The notes beneath the pieces are model-generated. The model searched no databases, had not been told where the DNA came from, and saw nothing but the letters and a program-made list of their open reading frames with translations. A DNA stretch of 16,224 nucleotides, taken from the NCBI GenBank assembly GCA_002730365.1, contig PBZZ01000032.1, forward strand, positions 1 to 16,224, given 5' to 3'. Within the stretch, counting starts at the first letter, position 1. Every line of letters starts with the position of its first letter. Positions 13,633 through 16,224 of this stretch are shown in pieces. Source of the stretch: Deltaproteobacteria bacterium (GTDB lineage: Bacteria; SAR324; NAC60-12). The translations under genes were made by a program, and so were the position numbers.

Positions 13633-14814
13633 ATGCGAAACTTCAAATTGATTTTGGTTTTCTGCGGTTTTCTAACTCTTCTTGGATTCTCTTGGTATAC
13701 GCTTCATCAACGAGATCTACCACTCCAGAATAATAGCAGCCTAAATGTGGCAGAGGCATTGGGAGGTGGCGATGTGGATGGATACGCACGTGCGCTGGAG
13801 CCACGGGCTTTTTCATTTCCTAAAGATCATGCTGATCATCCAGAATTTCGCAACGAGTGGTGGTATTTTACTGGGAATCTGCAGAATGAAGTAGGACGTC
13901 CCTTCGGCTTTCAAGTGACCTTGTTTCGAAATTCGCTGGTGCCAGAACTTCCCGAAGAATCCGGTTCCCCTTGGAGAACGAACCAACTCTACATGGGACA
14001 CTTGGCTCTTTCTGACATCCAGGAAGAGCATTTTTATCACGCGGAGCGCTTCCAACGTGCTGCTTTGGGTTTGGCTGGAGTAAAAGCACAGCCTTTAAAA
14101 ATTTGGTTAGATGATTGGGAGATTAAAGGAGTGGGTAACGATCCAATGAAATGGCAACTACTCGCTAAGACGGAAGAATTTGGAATCAATCTAGAAGTGA
14201 CCCCAAGTAAGCCATTGGTACTCCAAGGAAATCAGGGACTGAGCCAGAAAGGGAAAGAACCGGGCAATGCCTCTTATTATTATTCTTTCACCCGGATGGT
14301 TGCGAGTGGCGAAGTGATCACTCCTGACGGAACTTTTGATGTTACTGGATCAAGTTGGCTGGATCGTGAGTGGAGTACGAGCGTCCTTGAGTCAAACCAA
14401 GTAGGCTGGGACTGGTTCGCACTGCAACTGAACGACGGGACAGATTTGATGTACTATCAACTGCGAGATAAAGCGGGAAAACCAGATGAACAAAGTTCAG
14501 GTAAATTGGTTAATCCAAATGGAGAGAGCCGAAATTTGAACTTTGAAGAAGTAGCACTCAAGGTAGTTGAACTTTGGCAAAGTCCTAATAGTGGAGCATC
14601 TTACCCAGCTGGGTGGACCTTGAAGCTTCCTTCAGAAAGTCTTGATCTGCAAATTTCACCAAGAATGAGCGATCAGGAATTACAAACTACAGTTTCCTAT
14701 TGGGAAGGCTCAGTTCGTGTGCAAGGCACTCAGAATGGACAACCCATACAAGGCGTAGGGTACGTGGAGATGACAGGTTATGATCAATTCATGACGTCTG
14801 TGGATGGGTCGTAG
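13633..14814 (+). CDS. Secreted lipocalin-like (COG5621 type) protein
   Basis: The 393-residue protein begins with a signal peptide or signal anchor (about 5-23). Cys11 is not in a lipobox, so a lipoprotein is unlikely. The body has the hallmarks of the 'predicted secreted hydrolase' / AttH-CrtC-like lipocalin fold: FPKDHADHPEFRNEWWYFTG (62-81), FGFQVTLFR (91-99), SSWLDREWS (240-248) and GWDWFALQLNDGTDLMYYQLR (258-278, W and D residues conserved). The family is often found beside ABC-transporter permeases of the MacB/LolE kind. No such gene is visible here, though the window ends in clpB. The substrate and catalytic activity are unknown; the 'hydrolase' name is historical. It ends 142 bp before clpB and has a GAGG ribosome binding site 4 bp before the ATG. 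Confidence 0.88.
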   Translation: MRNFKLILVFCGFLTLLGFSWYTLHQRDLPLQNNSSLNVAEALGGGDVDGYARALEPRAFSFPKDHADHPEFRNEWWYFTGNLQNEVGRPFGFQVTLFRNSLVPELPEESGSPWRTNQLYMGHLALSDIQEEHFYHAERFQRAALGLAGVKAQPLKIWLDDWEIKGVGNDPMKWQLLAKTEEFGINLEVTPSKPLVLQGNQGLSQKGKEPGNASYYYSFTRMVASGEVITPDGTFDVTGSSWLDREWSTSVLESNQVGWDWFALQLNDGTDLMYYQLRDKAGKPDEQSSGKLVNPNGESRNLNFEEVALKVVELWQSPNSGASYPAGWTLKLPSESLDLQISPRMSDQELQTTVSYWEGSVRVQGTQNGQPIQGVGYVEMTGYDQFMTSVDGS

Positions 14815-14834
14815 ATAAACTCCCTTAGAATTTT

Positions 14835-14848
14835 AGAAAAATTTTTCT
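14835..14848. repeat. 14-bp AT-rich perfect palindrome
   Basis: AGAAAAATTTTTCT is a perfect palindrome without a loop, 20 bp after the stop of the secreted-protein gene. As RNA it could fold only as a small hairpin. It may be part of a weak terminator, a bent A-tract, or chance in AT-rich DNA. Confidence 0.4.
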
Positions 14849-14893
14849 CGAACAATGCTCAAAGACCTGGGATCAGTTGATCAAAAGGGATAC

Positions 14894-14922
14894 TTGCTTT
14901 TTTGTTAGCACTCAAATAATAT
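14894..14922 (+). promoter_or_regulatory. clpB promoter, sigma-70 type
   Basis: TTGCTT (14894-14899) and TAATAT (14917-14922) are separated by exactly 17 bp, giving a good vegetative -35/-10 pair. The -10 box lies entirely within the spacer of the CIRCE element, so bound HrcA would block RNA polymerase. Transcription would start near 14929, inside the right arm, leaving a leader of about 28 bases with part of CIRCE in the mRNA. Confidence 0.7.
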
Positions 14923-14931
14923 GAGTGCTAA
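14905..14931. promoter_or_regulatory. CIRCE operator (HrcA binding site)
   Basis: TTAGCACTC (14905-14913), nine spacer bases, then GAGTGCTAA (14923-14931). This is a perfect match to the CIRCE consensus TTAGCACTC-N9-GAGTGCTAA. The symmetry extends further outward to a 15-bp arm on each side (14899-14913 and 14923-14937). CIRCE is bound by the heat-shock repressor HrcA. It most often controls groESL and dnaK operons, and here it stands directly before clpB. Confidence 0.96.
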
Positions 14932-14956
14932 CAAAAATAAGTTATTGGAGAATTTT

Positions 14957-16224
14957 ATGGATTTGCGAAAATTCACAGAAAAATCTTTGATTGCCCTGGA
15001 GGCATCACAGAACGAAGCGACTCGGAGGCAAAACACTCAGATTATCAGTATTCATCTATTGCAAGCACTCGTGGCTCAAGAAAATGGTCTGATTCCGCGC
15101 TTGTTGGAAAGGATGGAGATTGTCTTACCCACTTTTCAGATGCAGCTTGCACAGAGGCTAGATGCGTTACCTACCCTCAGTGGATCCTCTACAACGCAAG
15201 TGAGTGGCTCAGGCGAACTAAATCAGGTCCTCGTCAATGCGGAAGAAGAATCCAAGAAGATGAAGGATTCCTTCATTAGCGTCGAACATCTGCTGTTAGC
15301 TTTGGTGGGTGAGGGGAAGAAGGGTAGTGCCGGGCGTTTTTTGGCAGACTTTGGAATCACCAAAGATAGAGTTCGTAAGACTTTGGAAGAAGTTCGAGGA
15401 CATCAAAGGGTTAATTCACAGAACCCTGAAGAAACCTACCAAGCTCTAGAAAAATATGGACAGGATCTCACCCAGCAAGCTCAAGAAGGCAAGCTTGATC
15501 CAGTGATTGGCAGAGACGATGAAATACGTCGAGTTACCCAGGTTCTATCTCGTCGTACAAAGAATAATCCTGTGCTAATTGGAGAACCTGGAGTTGGTAA
15601 AACTGCAATTGCAGAAGGTCTGGCCCAAAGAATTGTTCGTAATGATGTTCCCGATAGCTTGAAAGATAAACGTATCGTATCCCTAGATATGGGAGCCTTG
15701 ATTGCCGGTGCTAAGTATCGGGGTGAATTTGAAGAACGCCTTAAAGCAGTTCTTAAAGAAGTACAAAAATCTGATGGTGAAATCATTCTGTTTATAGATG
15801 AATTACACACAGTAGTCGGAGCAGGTAAGACAGAAGGAGCTGTGGATGCTGGTAATCTGCTGAAGCCGATGCTTGCACGGGGTGAATTGCATTGTATTGG
15901 GGCCACCACGCTGGATGAATACCGCAAACATATCGAAAAAGACCCTGCGTTGGAGCGAAGATTCCAGCAAGTTTTGGTCGATCAACCAAGTGTTGAAGAT
16001 ACCATTTCAATTTTACGGGGTCTGAAAGAACGCTATGAAATTCACCACGGTGTCCGGATCAAGGACAACGGACTAATTGCGGCAGCTACTCTTTCCAATC
16101 GCTATATTACGGATCGGTTTCTACCTGATAAAGCGATCGATCTGATGGATGAAGCCGCTGCAAAACTTAGAGTTGAGATCAACTCAATGCCGGCAGAGAT
16201 GGACGAAATTTCGAGAAGAATTCT
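14957..16224 (+). CDS. clpB: ATP-dependent disaggregase ClpB, 3' end missing
   Basis: ClpB is a hexameric AAA+ unfoldase that works with DnaK to rescue proteins from aggregates. The window contains the first 422 residues of roughly 860. The N-terminal substrate-binding domain covers about 1-145. AAA-1 follows with Walker A GEPGVGKT (209-216), the pore-loop region [13 protein letters not shown] (250-262) with Tyr254, Walker B ILFIDE (277-282), the sensor GATTLDEY (315-322) and arginine fingers at R334/R335. The frame then enters the start of the middle domain (about 400 on). The assignment to ClpB over ClpA/ClpC rests on the overall wording and the approach to the coiled-coil M domain. A GGAG ribosome binding site ends 6 bp before the ATG. 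Heat-shock control is expected through the CIRCE element upstream. Confidence 0.96.
   Translation, partial: MDLRKFTEKSLIALEASQNEATRRQNTQIISIHLLQALVAQENGLIPRLLERMEIVLPTFQMQLAQRLDALPTLSGSSTTQVSGSGELNQVLVNAEEESKKMKDSFISVEHLLLALVGEGKKGSAGRFLADFGITKDRVRKTLEEVRGHQRVNSQNPEETYQALEKYGQDLTQQAQEGKLDPVIGRDDEIRRVTQVLSRRTKNNPVLIGEPGVGKTAIAEGLAQRIVRNDVPDSLKDKRIVSLDMGALIAGAKYRGEFEERLKAVLKEVQKSDGEIILFIDELHTVVGAGKTEGAVDAGNLLKPMLARGELHCIGATTLDEYRKHIEKDPALERRFQQVLVDQPSVEDTISILRGLKERYEIHHGVRIKDNGLIAAATLSNRYITDRFLPDKAIDLMDEAAAKLRVEINSMPAEMDEISRRI

Noticed and set aside
15481..15927. Minus-strand 148-aa open frame
   Set aside because: It lies opposite the conserved AAA-1 domain of clpB; the open frame is a by-product of that gene's codon use.
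1..16224. A mobile island, defence system or CRISPR array
   Set aside because: No integrase, transposase, toxin-antitoxin pair, restriction gene, direct-repeat array or tRNA-associated att site is visible. The EVE gene alone, among metabolic genes, does not make a defence locus.

Overview
This window looks like a compact piece of ordinary bacterial chromosome. I see no integrase, transposase, phage gene, CRISPR array, tRNA or rRNA. The genes suggest a Gram-negative bacterium: a Wzz-type polysaccharide co-polymerase, a CIRCE/HrcA heat-shock operator before clpB, and an FtsB/DivIC-like protein. Two genes are less usual for such a background: a ketol-acid reductoisomerase of the fungal/Bacteroidetes-like type and a Mini-ribonuclease III. 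A marine deltaproteobacterial or SAR324-like lineage would fit, but that is a low-confidence guess from protein flavour alone.

Layout, left to right. (1) 1-1826, plus strand: the 3' part of ilvC, then a small unrecognised gene that overlaps an EVE-domain gene. (2) 1918-3842, plus strand: four overlapping genes, namely a CheY-like receiver lacking the usual switch Thr/Ser, a putative zinc-binding coiled-coil protein, recR, and a secreted protein with 12 cysteines. tyrS follows (3899-5110), then a Wzz-like protein (5153-6346). (3) 6376-7756: thiamine pyrophosphokinase (minus) and an RsmI-family methyltransferase (plus) are divergent with overlapping start codons. (4) 7645-9423, minus strand: a tight four-gene operon transcribed as R3H protein, Mini-RNase III, a small membrane protein, and an FtsB-like protein. 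Its 3' end overlaps rsmI by 112 bp. (5) 9700-13385, plus strand: a two-TM protein with a low-complexity tail, then plsY, a CaCA-family cation exchanger and an M18 aminopeptidase. The last three are spaced by under 10 bp. A candidate terminator follows. (6) 13633-16224, plus strand: a lone secreted lipocalin-like protein (COG5621 type), then clpB, cut by the window end, under a perfect CIRCE element that contains the -10 box.

The genes cover branched-chain amino acid synthesis, DNA repair, translation, rRNA maturation and modification, cell division, phospholipid synthesis and proteostasis. I found no clear new defence or mobile system. The points most worth a second look are the R3H-MrnC-FtsB-like operon, the divergent RsmI with a ten-G run and overlaps at both ends, the receiver protein with Leu at the switch position next to a zinc-site protein and recR, the 12-cysteine secreted protein, and several unexplained intergenic dyads.
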